Source: a virus
Strand: one strand, 5' to 3'
Length of the DNA stretch: 36,546 bases
IMG/VR virus record: IMGVR_UViG_3300033145_000380
Location: 1-36,546 of that record
Below, in pieces: positions 7,210-15,677 of this stretch (position 1 is its first letter; each line of letters starts with the position of its first letter). The translations under genes were made by a program, and so were the position numbers. The notes beneath the pieces are model-generated. The model ran no database searches. It saw only the letters and a program-made list of their open reading frames with translations, and was not told the origin of the DNA.

Positions 7210-7327
7210 GGTTAATCAACTTCCTGCCTTGGCCCGTTTTTTTCTGCCGGGAGGGAGGACATCCCCCTCTCCCCTTATTAGCTCGCCGACCCTTTCCACT
7301 TCCATCTCGTTTTGGTGTATTTTTCAT
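7202..7327 (-). CDS. 41-aa basic Gly/Arg-rich phage peptide
   Basis: ATG 7327 lies immediately after the stop of the upstream membrane-protein gene. The sequence starts MKNTPKRDGSGKGRRANKGR and continues with GGCPPS and a Gln/Lys/Gly-rich tail. I recognise the PKRDGSGKG...ANKGRGGC pattern as a recurring tiny phage protein of unknown function. It is highly basic (about a third Lys/Arg) with one Cys, so it may bind nucleic acid or be disordered. Translational coupling is likely because no good ribosome binding site is visible. Confidence 0.6.
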   Translation of the reverse strand: MKNTPKRDGSGKGRRANKGRGGCPPSRQKKTGQGRKLINRG

Positions 7328-7510
7328 CTAGTCAACATCCGGGTATACAAACGTAAACCCAAGCGCACCAGCAACTACCGCGACTATGTTCATCACACTT
7401 GCTACCCATTCCGGGGTCACGTCCCACCCGATAAAAACAGCCGCACACAATGCGAATCCTGCCGCTGAAACTGCAAATCCTACGCCTTTCTTTTTTCTTG
7501 TAGTCATCAT
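7328..7510 (-). CDS. two-helix membrane protein, holin-like, 60 aa
   Basis: ATG 7510 (or 7507) follows GGAGGGG. After a basic start (TTRKKKG) there are two hydrophobic segments, about residues 10-28 and 36-56 (VASVMNIVAVVAGALGFTFV). Two membrane helices, small size and a charged N-terminus fit class II holins or antiholins. It overlaps the upstream two-helix protein by 4 bases, so the two are probably made together as a holin/antiholin-type pair. No endolysin is recognisable beside them, so the assignment rests on topology. Confidence 0.6.
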   Translation of the reverse strand: MMTTRKKKGVGFAVSAAGFALCAAVFIGWDVTPEWVASVMNIVAVVAGALGFTFVYPDVD

Positions 7511-7704
7511 TGCCCCTCCGAAGATCCAAAATAATAATTTACGGTAGTCACAAAAGCGCCACCGAGAAAACCTACTAAAACTTTGAGAATGTCGGCGTTG
7601 CCTGCCGGGACCGGAACGAACAGCATAACGCCAACCATTCCGAAAAACCCTATCCCTGTAAAAATCGCAACGACCAATTTCACTTGCTGTTTTGATAACG
7701 CCAC
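7507..7704 (-). CDS. two-helix membrane protein, holin-like, 65 aa
   Basis: GTG 7704 is in frame. An overlapping ATG in another frame is not used. The protein has a short N-terminus with KQQVK, a first membrane helix (about 9-30, VVAIFTGIGFFGMVGVMLFV), a Pro-Gly-Asn turn, and a second helix (about 40-58, VLVGFLGGAFVTTVNYYF). It is similar in size and topology to the next gene, with a 4-base overlap. Together they are the best lysis candidates in the window. A role in lysis timing is inference. Confidence 0.6.
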   Translation of the reverse strand: MALSKQQVKLVVAIFTGIGFFGMVGVMLFVPVPAGNADILKVLVGFLGGAFVTTVNYYFGSSEGQ

Positions 7705-7705
7705 A

Positions 7706-7978
7706 TTACACCCCTGGAAAAGTTAATTTCTTAGTACTCGGATCACTTACGTTGAAATCTGCCGCCGCCGTTTCTTTTCTGCCCCTCGCCCATGCCAGGA
7801 CTTTGTTGTAGCACGACTCGCAGAGATCCGCCTCGACCGCTTCCAACGGTTCTCCCGTTTCCTTCCAGACAGCAAGCCGCATATTCACTACGCCTCGTTC
7901 CCCGCCTGCGGTAGAAAAAGTCGCGGGCGTGAAAACCGCCTTGCACAAATCACAATAGTTTTTCTTTACTTCGCCCAT
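7706..7978 (-). CDS. zinc-binding phage protein, 90 aa
   Basis: ATG 7978 with AGGAG seven bases upstream. Two CxxC pairs, CDLC (residues 9-12) and CESC (about 52-55), separated by about 40 residues, form a likely zinc ribbon. The middle holds a beta-rich segment. The gene lies between the tail hub protein and the holin-like genes. I do not recognise a function. It may be an assembly or regulatory factor. Confidence 0.6.
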   Translation of the reverse strand: MGEVKKNYCDLCKAVFTPATFSTAGGERGVVNMRLAVWKETGEPLEAVEADLCESCYNKVLAWARGRKETAAADFNVSDPSTKKLTFPGV

Positions 7979-7990
7979 ACAAAACTCCTC

Positions 7991-9442
7991 TTATAAGAAC
8001 TTTATTCCGAATGTCAGCGTAGGCACACCGGTAAGATCCCACGACTTGCTGGTAATGTAACTCAGGGTAGTACCCACCATGCCGGATTTATTCGGCCTCA
8101 CTATCTCGACGAAAACAACGTCGCTGATTCCCGTTGCATAATATATCATAGGGACGGTGATATTCATATCTCCTGTCAGAACGCCGTTTATGTCCATGAA
8201 TTTCGATGCCCACGGAGTAGCAGCAGTCGCGGTCAAAGGAAGGTCAATGCCGTGTTCTTTGTAAGTTTTATACAGGGTGTAAATTGAGTCTTCATCATCA
8301 TCATCGGTGAGATACGAGTATACCGTTTGCGTCGTGGTCCAGGTCGGCGCGTAACCGACTTTCACCGATGACACGATTTCGGACGGGTCGTAGATAATCC
8401 GGCTTTTTGTAATGATGTCATCTGCTCGGATGATAACGCTTGAAGTCGTGGCGTCGTGGTCAACGACCGAGGCCGTATATTTCCCGTCTGCCGTGATCCA
8501 GAAGTTTATAAATCCGGCAGCCGCGATGTCACCGAGTACGTCGATCAACGGTTTCCCGGCTTTGTCACCGTCAAGAATGCTGGAATCATATGCAACGGTA
8601 TAATCACTCGATGCGGTTTCCGCAGCGGCGAAGGCCGTCAAGTCAAAATAGTCCGCGGTATAGGGTATAGAATAGTGTTCAAGAAGTAACGCCTTGATTG
8701 CAGAGATCGGGCTTTGTGCCGACAGTTCGGACTTTGATTCTTTGGTGAGTTGTTTCCGTTTATCGGCAACGGCGAAGGTAGCTTCATCTTCCCCGATATC
8801 GACGGACTCAATTACCCCAGTATAAATCTGTTCATAGCCGTCGTAATCCAGATCGGCGTACCCGATGTAGATCCGTACCGGATTGCCGTAAAGCTCGTTG
8901 TCCTCGGCGAACGTGTCAAATTCCCCGTCGGCATTATTCAAGTCGACGGCACCACCGCCATAGGTAAGCACGCCGTAGTATTGATTGTCCCTTGCTATCT
9001 GGATGGACGGCACAGAGATCAGCCTGCCCTCGTAGGGCACCGGAACCGATGGCGGCGTAAACTCGTTGAAGGAATATCCATAGACCACGCCGAGAGTTAA
9101 TTCATGAATTCCCGGTTCGTCATATTCGGTGAGGCATACCCACAGTTTCCGGTCGTCGGAATCGTAGTACCAGGAATCGGTACTATCGGTGAGTGCGGCG
9201 ATTGAGGTTGTTTCTGAAAGGAGTAACCCGTCACGCTGAACAGATCCGATATGCCCGAAATCCTGCGCCGAAAATCCCTCTTCGAGGAGGGTTGAGTCTA
9301 CCCATGAATAAATATTCAAGGCGTCAACACACCAGATACCGGCACCGTTGTTTACCCATTGGAGATTGAAAAAACCGATGTCGAGTTCAACCAGGACTCT
9401 GGCGTCTGAGACTGATTTTTCTGTGTAGTCAGAGAAGGTCAT
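7991..9442 (-). CDS. tail tip/hub protein
   Basis: 483 residues, ATG 9442. The N-terminal half has a beta-rich domain with RLISVPSIQIARDNQYYG followed by GGAVDLNNADGEFDT and PVRIYIGYADLDYDGYEQIY, the pattern seen in phage tail-tip (gp27/hub-like) proteins in which measured geometry residues recur. Residues about 230-340 include a helical stretch with SPISAIKALLLEHYSI, typical of hub domain insertions. An acidic run, DDDDED, near residue 383 is encoded by a GAT-rich repeat at about 8285-8310. It follows the fibre-like proteins and precedes the lysis cluster, so it is part of the tail end. The assignment to tail tip is moderate. Confidence 0.6.
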   Translation of the reverse strand: MTFSDYTEKSVSDARVLVELDIGFFNLQWVNNGAGIWCVDALNIYSWVDSTLLEEGFSAQDFGHIGSVQRDGLLLSETTSIAALTDSTDSWYYDSDDRKLWVCLTEYDEPGIHELTLGVVYGYSFNEFTPPSVPVPYEGRLISVPSIQIARDNQYYGVLTYGGGAVDLNNADGEFDTFAEDNELYGNPVRIYIGYADLDYDGYEQIYTGVIESVDIGEDEATFAVADKRKQLTKESKSELSAQSPISAIKALLLEHYSIPYTADYFDLTAFAAAETASSDYTVAYDSSILDGDKAGKPLIDVLGDIAAAGFINFWITADGKYTASVVDHDATTSSVIIRADDIITKSRIIYDPSEIVSSVKVGYAPTWTTTQTVYSYLTDDDDEDSIYTLYKTYKEHGIDLPLTATAATPWASKFMDINGVLTGDMNITVPMIYYATGISDVVFVEIVRPNKSGMVGTTLSYITSKSWDLTGVPTLTFGIKFL

Positions 9443-9457
9443 TTTTGTTCTCTACTC

Positions 9458-9850
9458 TCAATACCACATCAAGTCTTCGTTTCGTTCATAGACTACACCA
9501 TATGTCGCATCATACCATAAGGCTTCATATTCTACGACAGCATGACCCCTCCCGTTTTCATAGATAATAAGCATAACAGGATAGATGTTTAATTTCTGTC
9601 CACATAGCGCTATTAACAAAGCTGCAAAATCCTCACAATCACCCTGGCCGATAAATAACGTTTCTTCAGCAGACTGTGTTTTTGAAACAATATCAGAAAC
9701 ATACTCTATATTTCTAAAGACCCACACGTTCAAGCCCTTTATAGATAAGTAATTTTCGGGTATTTCTACTTGCAGGGAATCGTCTACGAAACAGTTGCTT
9801 AAAAGCCCGCAAAACAGCAAAACGAAAATAAGACTAAAGACCTTTATCAT
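9458..9850 (-). CDS. lipoprotein with transglutaminase-like cysteine protease domain
   Basis: 130 residues. The N-terminus is a lipoprotein signal peptide: hydrophobic VFSLIFVLLFCGLL then lipobox LLSNC, lipid-modified Cys 20. The mature part carries a transglutaminase-type triad: Cys 72 in GQGDCEDFAALL, His 103 in GRGHAVVEY and Asp 114 in LWYDATYG. An anchored peptidase or amidase facing the periplasm is predicted. It lies between fibre-like and hub tail genes, a place where some phages carry lipoproteins that block superinfection (for example Ltp of phage TP-J34). Local AT content is higher than its neighbours, suggesting separate acquisition. Confidence 0.75.
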   Translation of the reverse strand: MIKVFSLIFVLLFCGLLSNCFVDDSLQVEIPENYLSIKGLNVWVFRNIEYVSDIVSKTQSAEETLFIGQGDCEDFAALLIALCGQKLNIYPVMLIIYENGRGHAVVEYEALWYDATYGVVYERNEDLMWY

Positions 9851-9854
9851 GTTT

Positions 9855-10568
9855 TTATTCCCCTGAATATATTATGACAATCCAACCTCGGTTATAGCTG
9901 GTTGAATTAAAATCCACACTATCAAAAGTACCAGCATCTTCTCTGCTTAGGGTTATATCGGTTGCGCCTATATAACCAGAGCCGGACATGGCAACCCCTC
10001 CTGCTACGTAGGGAAATTGATAATGAACTGTATCCGCATCATTTCGTACTGTAATAGCTACCGATCTAATATTTGCCAAAGTAAGCCCATGCGCGACAGT
10101 AGTGGTCCCATCGTTATCCATATTCCAATCACCGATATCAATTACTCTCCGTTGAAATCTTTCGGTGGTAAGGACAAACTTATCCTGATAAGAAGTAGCG
10201 CCGCCCTTATAGCACCCACCGATATACCGAATCGAAGAACCGGCCGTGAAGTAGTACCCCTGCTTACTGTCTGACCATTCAGGTGCAGTTTCCGACCATT
10301 TGGCCGTAGCCACCTGCGAACCAGCCGCCCCGGATGGCGTCAAAGTGATATATGCTGTTTTCGCCGTAGTTATCGCAGTCCAGGTTGTTGCCTGTGGGGT
10401 ACAGTCAGTTCCAAAAGTGAAGAAGGCTCCAGCCAACTCACATTTCGACCCGGCAGTAATTACCGTTGCCGCGCTGGTGTCCATGTTCGACAATGATATT
10501 GCTTGCCAGCCCAAAAGCCCGGAACTGATAATAGTGACACTGGTACTTATTTGCGTCGCATTACCCAT
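9855..10568 (-). CDS. tail fibre or distal tail-associated structural protein
   Basis: 237 residues from ATG 10568, chosen because GAGGAGG lies just upstream; a longer frame reaching 10643 would overlap the previous gene. The protein is rich in Thr, Ser, Ala and Gly, with a central ATTWTAITTAKTAYITLTPS region, a segment with TTVAHGLTLANIRSVAITVR, and a C-terminal strand GWIVIIYSGE. Such HGL-type beta modules occur in phage tail fibre and receptor-contact proteins. It follows the large lectin-like tail protein and is probably the host-contact component. No catalytic residues are evident. Confidence 0.55.
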   Translation of the reverse strand: MGNATQISTSVTIISSGLLGWQAISLSNMDTSAATVITAGSKCELAGAFFTFGTDCTPQATTWTAITTAKTAYITLTPSGAAGSQVATAKWSETAPEWSDSKQGYYFTAGSSIRYIGGCYKGGATSYQDKFVLTTERFQRRVIDIGDWNMDNDGTTTVAHGLTLANIRSVAITVRNDADTVHYQFPYVAGGVAMSGSGYIGATDITLSREDAGTFDSVDFNSTSYNRGWIVIIYSGE

Positions 10569-10569
10569 A

Positions 10570-12489
10570 CTATTTATCCTCCTCAAGAACCAAACCGTAA
10601 GAATATTTCTGCCGGCCACCGTGCGAAAATGTAAGATTCCCAACGATACTACAATATACTGGAGAAACGAGGGTGTAGTCTCTCAGTGTATCAAAGTTAC
10701 AAAATATCACACTTCCATGATTCCCGACTTCATCGTACATCGTTTGTATCGAGGTAACCATGGCATCATTTGTTTTGGGAAACTCAAGGTTGAACCTTCG
10801 CCAGCCGGTACCGACGTTTGCAAATTTCTGCCGGTTAATCCCATATGCTACCTGGTCGGATCTCATTTTTTCTACCGTGAAATTATCAAGACTCGAAGGA
10901 TCAATATCGAGGTACGAGCCTACCCAAAAACGGCCTATCTTCACCACGCCGGAATCGTTGTTCGGGTCGTCGATCGTGAACTTGACATACTGTTTTTTCG
11001 TCTTGGTAATCATCTTCAGGATGGTTTCGCTGTCCCATGTCAGGGAGTGCTGTATGATCGACGAACCGGAACCGTCAACATAATTCCATTCGTTCCAGTC
11101 GTTCGCTTCCATTTTTATGTCAGCGCCTTCGCCGATGTTGTGCCCGAGGACGGCGACGGTATCGAAATTGAATTGGCCCTGATGAGTCTGATCTAGAATG
11201 AGTTCGTGGTCATCAAGAGAGGCGTCTATTTCGGCTTCTGTCGTCAGGGATTCTGTAATAGAAAAAACACCGCCATAAATCCGTAAATGACGAAAGACTC
11301 CATCTAATTCACCATTCCCTTTGGTGTGACCTTCGTCTATTACCAAATATGTAGTATTTAATAATTCATCTATGGCAACATCCCATGCCGTGCTTTCAGA
11401 AATACTACCTTGATTTCTTGGTATTATTATAAGTCTTGATCCTGTTGTTATCGATCCTTCTGATATATCTATTGATGCAAGGATGCGTATGGGTTGGTTA
11501 ATAGTTCTCAAAGTACCATCATCGAATGCTGATGAGTTAAGTTGGGCCGCTGATCCACCATCATGCCAATAGATGCTTATGGTATCGCCAGCAGCTTTAT
11601 AATATATTGCAAGCTGATGTGTAGAATCAACATACCATGAAGCTATTTGCGGATTAGCTGATGTGTCGTATTTGAAATAAGGAAATAACTCTATATCGAG
11701 TATTACCCTTCCCGATGGCGGCAGCCTGAAATTGTAGGAAGTGTTTATCGCCGTCCTGGATGTTGCTACGTATGGCACGGGGTAGGTGTTGTCGATTGCC
11801 ATGGCCGCGGTGAAATAAGTGTAGTATTGAGTAGCAGGCCCAAGGCTATTTATTTGGAATCTATTATCATTTGCCGGGATAAGCCCGGTTGTTTTTATCG
11901 TTAATTTTACAGTGTCATCGTCGATCCACTCCGAATAGCCGCCATCGCTGCCAACGTCGTATACAATTACCTTCGTTGAAAAAGTGACGGTTGCCAATGC
12001 TCTTGTAGTAGAACCATCGTCAACGTCATATACTCGGAAACTTGCGCTTGCGGCATTACCCTTTCGCATGAGGATCATGATGTTGCCGGTAGTTGCCGTA
12101 AACCCAACATCCGCCGCGCCTCGGATATAAGAAACTGCGGTTGCCTGAGTAAATTTATTTAACTGCACACCCAAAATGGTGCCAGCGGTAGTAACGGTAC
12201 CTCCGGTCTTTGCCCAATCAGCGGTAGTAAAATCCTCTGAACTTGCTACCAAATTCGTCGCCGCACTCCCGGTAACCAAGCCCGAGCCAATACCATTTGT
12301 TCCGGCTTCCGTCTGAGATATACCGTTTGCATTAAACCGTATTGATTCATCCGTATCGGTAGTCGTCCACCATTGGGTTGTTAGCCGTTCGTCGATTACG
12401 TTCGTTGCGGCATACAATGGGTTTGCTGTAGTTACTGATATATATGATGCTGGAAGAACGTCTAATTGGTTGTTGTACAGAATTCTCAT
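10570..12489 (-). CDS. large tail protein with a discoidin-like core split by a LamG-like insertion
   Basis: 639 residues, ATG 12489 immediately after the tape-measure stop. The N-terminal 50 residues (NPLYAATNVIDERLTTQWW) look like the first half of a discoidin/galactose-binding jelly roll. The matching second half (FDTVAVLGHNIGEGADIKME and the final 200 residues) appears only after about residue 420. In between is a Ser/Thr/Asp-rich module with concanavalin/LamG-like character (TSYNFRLPPSGRVILDIELF and HQLAIYYKAAGDTISIYWHD). The insertion has lower GC than both flanks. It is probably a tail-tip or side-fibre protein that binds cell-surface glycans. The domain split is inference from motif order. 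Confidence 0.6.
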   Translation of the reverse strand: MRILYNNQLDVLPASYISVTTANPLYAATNVIDERLTTQWWTTTDTDESIRFNANGISQTEAGTNGIGSGLVTGSAATNLVASSEDFTTADWAKTGGTVTTAGTILGVQLNKFTQATAVSYIRGAADVGFTATTGNIMILMRKGNAASASFRVYDVDDGSTTRALATVTFSTKVIVYDVGSDGGYSEWIDDDTVKLTIKTTGLIPANDNRFQINSLGPATQYYTYFTAAMAIDNTYPVPYVATSRTAINTSYNFRLPPSGRVILDIELFPYFKYDTSANPQIASWYVDSTHQLAIYYKAAGDTISIYWHDGGSAAQLNSSAFDDGTLRTINQPIRILASIDISEGSITTGSRLIIIPRNQGSISESTAWDVAIDELLNTTYLVIDEGHTKGNGELDGVFRHLRIYGGVFSITESLTTEAEIDASLDDHELILDQTHQGQFNFDTVAVLGHNIGEGADIKMEANDWNEWNYVDGSGSSIIQHSLTWDSETILKMITKTKKQYVKFTIDDPNNDSGVVKIGRFWVGSYLDIDPSSLDNFTVEKMRSDQVAYGINRQKFANVGTGWRRFNLEFPKTNDAMVTSIQTMYDEVGNHGSVIFCNFDTLRDYTLVSPVYCSIVGNLTFSHGGRQKYSYGLVLEEDK

Positions 12490-12490
12490 T

Positions 12491-15052
12491 TTATACCACC
12501 GCCCTCGCATCGATCAAAATAGTTCCATTTCTTGAGGCAGGAAAAATCTTTTCGAGTATCGGTTTCGAATCCATGTTCACCTGCAATCTGATATCCCCCT
12601 CTATGCCAGCAGCCGACGGTACCGATGAAATGATATCACTCAGGCGGTCTAATGGGAATATGACTTCCGGAGATCCGGCTTCCGCTACGGTAACCGGTAC
12701 GCCGCCGGTCCTTGGCATTACGACGCCGCCCTTGGCGAGTGCTGGAAGAGGTGCCGAATTGATCGCCGCAATCTGAGCCAGTCCGATCACGCCCGCTATG
12801 CCTGACAGGAGATATCCAGCCACGCCTCCAGGCTTCGCCAGAAATCCGATAATGGCCTGTGCTGTTTTAAGCCCAACATCGAACATTGCGTAATTCTTTG
12901 CTGATTTCGCCTGCTCGCGCAAGATTCGCTTTGTTTCTTTGGCGTTTCCCTCTGCCGCAGCTAATTCGTTCGCGTAACGAGTGTTTGTTATATTTTGAAT
13001 TGCCCCAACCATGGAGGCGGTTGTGCTGATTGCAAACTCTGCATCCTGGAACCGCAGCTCCCGCGCTTCTTCGCTGTCTTTTATTCTGTTTTGCCGTTCT
13101 TCTTCCCTTGCAATATTTGCGGCATAATTTACGCCCATGATAGAATCAATGGCGATGTTCTTGTAATCCTGCATACTGAATGTAAGGTCTTCTACGGCAT
13201 CGTTGCTTTCATAAACCCCGTCGGTAAACTCGTCCATTGCCAGCGATGCGTTTAGCATCTCCCCGGCAATCTCTCGTTGTCGGGCAGCGAGAAAACCGAG
13301 TTTTATAATCTGTTCTTCCGTCGCCTCGGTTTGTTCTTCCGTTGCCTCAGTTTCTTCATAAACGCCGTCGGTATATTCGTCACGGGCCAGCGAGGCTTCC
13401 AGCATTTCGTCTGCAATTTCTCGTTGTCGTGCAGTCAAAGTACCAATGGCGATTAGTTGCTTTTCCTCGGCGGTAAACAGATCGCTATATTTGGAAAGTA
13501 TTGATTGTATCCCCTCGCCCTGAACGGTGAATCCGTTTTCTATCAACTCGTTTATGGCATCCAGGACCAGCTTTCTTTTTTCTTCTTCAACGCTGAATTC
13601 TTCTCCCGCTATTTTTGCCAGTTTTGCTTGTTCTGCAATTTGCTTAAACCCCTCGGCGATATCTTTGTTTGCAGCAATGACTAGCTTTTGATCATCTGTT
13701 AGCGCACCTTTGCCACCTTTCCCGCCGTAGTTCGGCTTGCTTCCAATCGAACGCAAATTCTCAAGCGCCACTTCTATTTCTTTTAATCGATCAACCTGCT
13801 GGGCATATGTTTCGTTTTCTTTTTCTGAAAGGTCTATGACCATTAGCCCGTCATTAAGGCGCTTTTCATTTATCGCTTTGGTTGCTTCATATATTTCTGT
13901 GCTTGTTTTAAGCAGGGATTTTTCTCGCTCTAATTTTGCTATTTCCATTTCCTTCAAGGAAAGAGCGCCCCGATCTAAGCTTTCGTTGAATCGGTCCTGT
14001 TCATCGGCCGCCCCTTTAGTGGCTTTTCTTAGGGCAATAAATCCAACGGTAAGAGCCACGACTGCCGCAACAACTAGAAATATCGGGTTTGTTAGCATCG
14101 TCGTGTTGAGCGCCAGCATAGCAATCCTTGTTGCAACAATCGCACCCTTAACAATCCCGAACGCGGTAACGAGTTTCGACATAATGATAAGAGTCGGCCC
14201 TATCGTGGCGGCTATAGTTCCCGTAATCACCAGAAACTTTTTCGTACCATCGCTGAGATTATTTACCCATTCAACCAGATCAAGTACCTTGCCCAATACC
14301 TTTGTGAATGCCGGTAACATTTCCTCGCCGAAGGAGGTGGCGACATCCAGCGCCCGGGCGCGGAGAGTCCGCATGGTATTGGCTGCTGAATCGCTTGTTC
14401 GTATAAAGTCGCCCTGTGCATCCGATGACTGCTTGACTACCAGAGCAAGCGTTGCCTCTGCTCTTGCGAGAAGTAACGCCTGCCCTTCTAGTTTTTCTTG
14501 TCCTCTGAGTCGCAATTCCTGCTTTACGTTTTCCTCGGATACTTTGACGCCAAGAGAAGTTAGAGCTTCCCGTTCTCCGAGCATTGCCCTGGTGAGAATT
14601 GCGGAAGCCCGCGCACCGCCGCCCTGAAGGTTATTATAACTAGCGAGGTCTACGGAAAGTGTCTGTACTTTTTCTGATAAATGAAGGGCCTCTTCACCTG
14701 ATGCACCGAAACCCTTGAGCAAGTCGCCGGTGCCGGAAAGCAACGCCTCTGATTCTTGAAGTGAAAGCCCGTAATTATCGGCAAGGTTCTTAGCGGTCTT
14801 GTCGGCCTCGTCCCTTACGTCCCGGAACGCGGTCCCAAACTTCGCGCTTGTTTCCTCGGCATCAACGGCAAACTTTATCATCGCCGCGCCTGCTGCTACC
14901 AATGGGACGGTGACATACTTTGTCAGATTCTTGCCGGTTTTCTCCAGCTTTTTCTGAAACCCGTCATACTTTTTTTCTGATTTATCTATCGAATCGTCGA
15001 ATTGCTTATTGTCACCAACAATCCGTACGATCATATCACCCAAGGCCGGCAT
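12491..15052 (-). CDS. tail tape measure protein
   Basis: 853 residues, the longest gene here, located just after the frameshifted chaperone genes as in most siphophages. Early residues give GDNKQFDDSIDKSEKKYDGF then a hydrophobic VPLVAAGAAMIKFAV segment. Long helical stretches follow, and hydrophobic membrane-like segments lie at about 262-345 (VITGTIAATIGPTLIIMSKL, then IFLVVAAVVALTVGFIAL). A 49-residue tandem repeat lies near residues 535-615. The length sets tail length, roughly 1.5 angstrom per residue in known phages. The start was chosen at ATG 15052 directly after the chaperone stop. Confidence 0.9.
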   Translation of the reverse strand: MPALGDMIVRIVGDNKQFDDSIDKSEKKYDGFQKKLEKTGKNLTKYVTVPLVAAGAAMIKFAVDAEETSAKFGTAFRDVRDEADKTAKNLADNYGLSLQESEALLSGTGDLLKGFGASGEEALHLSEKVQTLSVDLASYNNLQGGGARASAILTRAMLGEREALTSLGVKVSEENVKQELRLRGQEKLEGQALLLARAEATLALVVKQSSDAQGDFIRTSDSAANTMRTLRARALDVATSFGEEMLPAFTKVLGKVLDLVEWVNNLSDGTKKFLVITGTIAATIGPTLIIMSKLVTAFGIVKGAIVATRIAMLALNTTMLTNPIFLVVAAVVALTVGFIALRKATKGAADEQDRFNESLDRGALSLKEMEIAKLEREKSLLKTSTEIYEATKAINEKRLNDGLMVIDLSEKENETYAQQVDRLKEIEVALENLRSIGSKPNYGGKGGKGALTDDQKLVIAANKDIAEGFKQIAEQAKLAKIAGEEFSVEEEKRKLVLDAINELIENGFTVQGEGIQSILSKYSDLFTAEEKQLIAIGTLTARQREIADEMLEASLARDEYTDGVYEETEATEEQTEATEEQIIKLGFLAARQREIAGEMLNASLAMDEFTDGVYESNDAVEDLTFSMQDYKNIAIDSIMGVNYAANIAREEERQNRIKDSEEARELRFQDAEFAISTTASMVGAIQNITNTRYANELAAAEGNAKETKRILREQAKSAKNYAMFDVGLKTAQAIIGFLAKPGGVAGYLLSGIAGVIGLAQIAAINSAPLPALAKGGVVMPRTGGVPVTVAEAGSPEVIFPLDRLSDIISSVPSAAGIEGDIRLQVNMDSKPILEKIFPASRNGTILIDARAVV
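13211..13445 (-). repeat. 147-bp tandem repeat inside the tape measure gene
   Basis: Copies at about 13211-13298 and 13358-13445 are offset by 147 bp (49 codons). They encode nearly the same block (ARQREIAxEMLxASLAxDE, then a TDGVYE end). An extra TEATEEQ duplication lies in the spacer. Whole-codon repeats lengthen or shorten the tail ruler. Confidence 0.75.
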
Positions 15053-15054
15053 TA

Positions 15055-15309
15055 TTATATCTCCCCGTATTTTTCTCGCAGTTCATCCCGGATTTCTACG
15101 AGTTCTTCATGGGATTTATCCATTAGGCTGTCTTTGTCTTTTTGTGGTTTTGGATATTTGATTTCCAAACCAAGGTTATGATACATGACAATTTGCCCGA
15201 TGGTCATTTCCCATAGTAGATACTCTTTTGTTGCCCATGGGTACAGGAGCGCCATGCTTACAAATAGGCGGCCAAGTTGGATTTTTCCATCCCCTTGACC
15301 GCCCTTCAG
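15055..15309 (-). CDS. tail assembly chaperone, frameshift (gpT-like) extension
   Basis: Translated as the continuation of the upstream chaperone after a -1 shift at GGGAAAC. From the slip point the frame reads LKGGQGDGKIQLGRLFVSMA, then ends at 15055 after 84 residues, giving a fusion of about 203 residues. Reading upstream of the internal ATG 15255 stays open and protein-like back to the slippery site, so the internal ATG is not the natural start. In lambda the long gpG-T form binds the tape measure protein, which is encoded next here. Confidence 0.8.
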   Translation of the reverse strand: MKGGQGDGKIQLGRLFVSMALLYPWATKEYLLWEMTIGQIVMYHNLGLEIKYPKPQKDKDSLMDKSHEELVEIRDELREKYGEI

Positions 15310-15665
15310 TTTCCCTGGTACGCCTCTGTCCCAGCGTAGGACTTCAGTAGCGTTCCTTGGATGATTTCGACAAGTTTATTTATCTGGACTGCGCCGGTGT
15401 TATCGCGGAACCATTCGACGGTCATCTCCGGGTGCTTGTGTGAACAGAAAATTGAGCATAATTTCAGGGCAGTATCGAACGCCCTCTTGCTTTCCTCTCC
15501 GCCCTCTTGCACCGTGTCTAGGTCGTATGTCGTTAGTTCATTTACGAGCCCGTCTACTTCGAAGGTAATTCCGCACGGGATGAAGGAAACGTCTATTTCC
15601 TTACCGGCCAGCTTTACAATTTTTGGTTCAGGTCTTAATACATCCAGGTCAACTACTTCTGCCAC
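15306..15665 (-). CDS. tail assembly chaperone (gpG-like)
   Basis: 119 residues, ATG 15665. An acidic, helical chaperone encoded between the tail tube and tape measure genes, the standard position of gpG. It begins MAEVVDLDVLRPEPKIVKLA, followed by a beta-rich N-terminal part and a C-terminal helix. The last sense codons before TGA 15306-15308 form the slippery heptamer G GGA AAC, so a fraction of ribosomes continue into the extension. It helps load the tape measure protein with tail tube subunits. Confidence 0.85.
   Translation of the reverse strand: MAEVVDLDVLRPEPKIVKLAGKEIDVSFIPCGITFEVDGLVNELTTYDLDTVQEGGEESKRAFDTALKLCSIFCSHKHPEMTVEWFRDNTGAVQINKLVEIIQGTLLKSYAGTEAYQGN
15309..15315 (-). promoter_or_regulatory. 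-1 programmed frameshift slippery site GGGAAAC
   Basis: On the minus strand the codons CAG GGA AAC TGA contain G_GGA_AAC, an X_XXY_YYZ heptamer, immediately before the stop. After slippage, reading resumes at CTG AAG GGC and stays open for 84 codons. Lambda uses the very similar GGGAAAG between genes G and T. Confidence 0.85.
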
Positions 15666-15677
15666 TCATTCACCCCT

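Noticed and set aside
10300-11196. Long rightward open frame opposite the tail genes
   Set aside because: It lies antisense to two well-supported tail genes with ribosome binding sites; its composition is that of a complementary-strand shadow.
13737-14627. Long rightward open frame opposite the tape measure gene
   Set aside because: Antisense shadow of a helical, Ala/Leu-rich gene; no ribosome binding site or family pattern.
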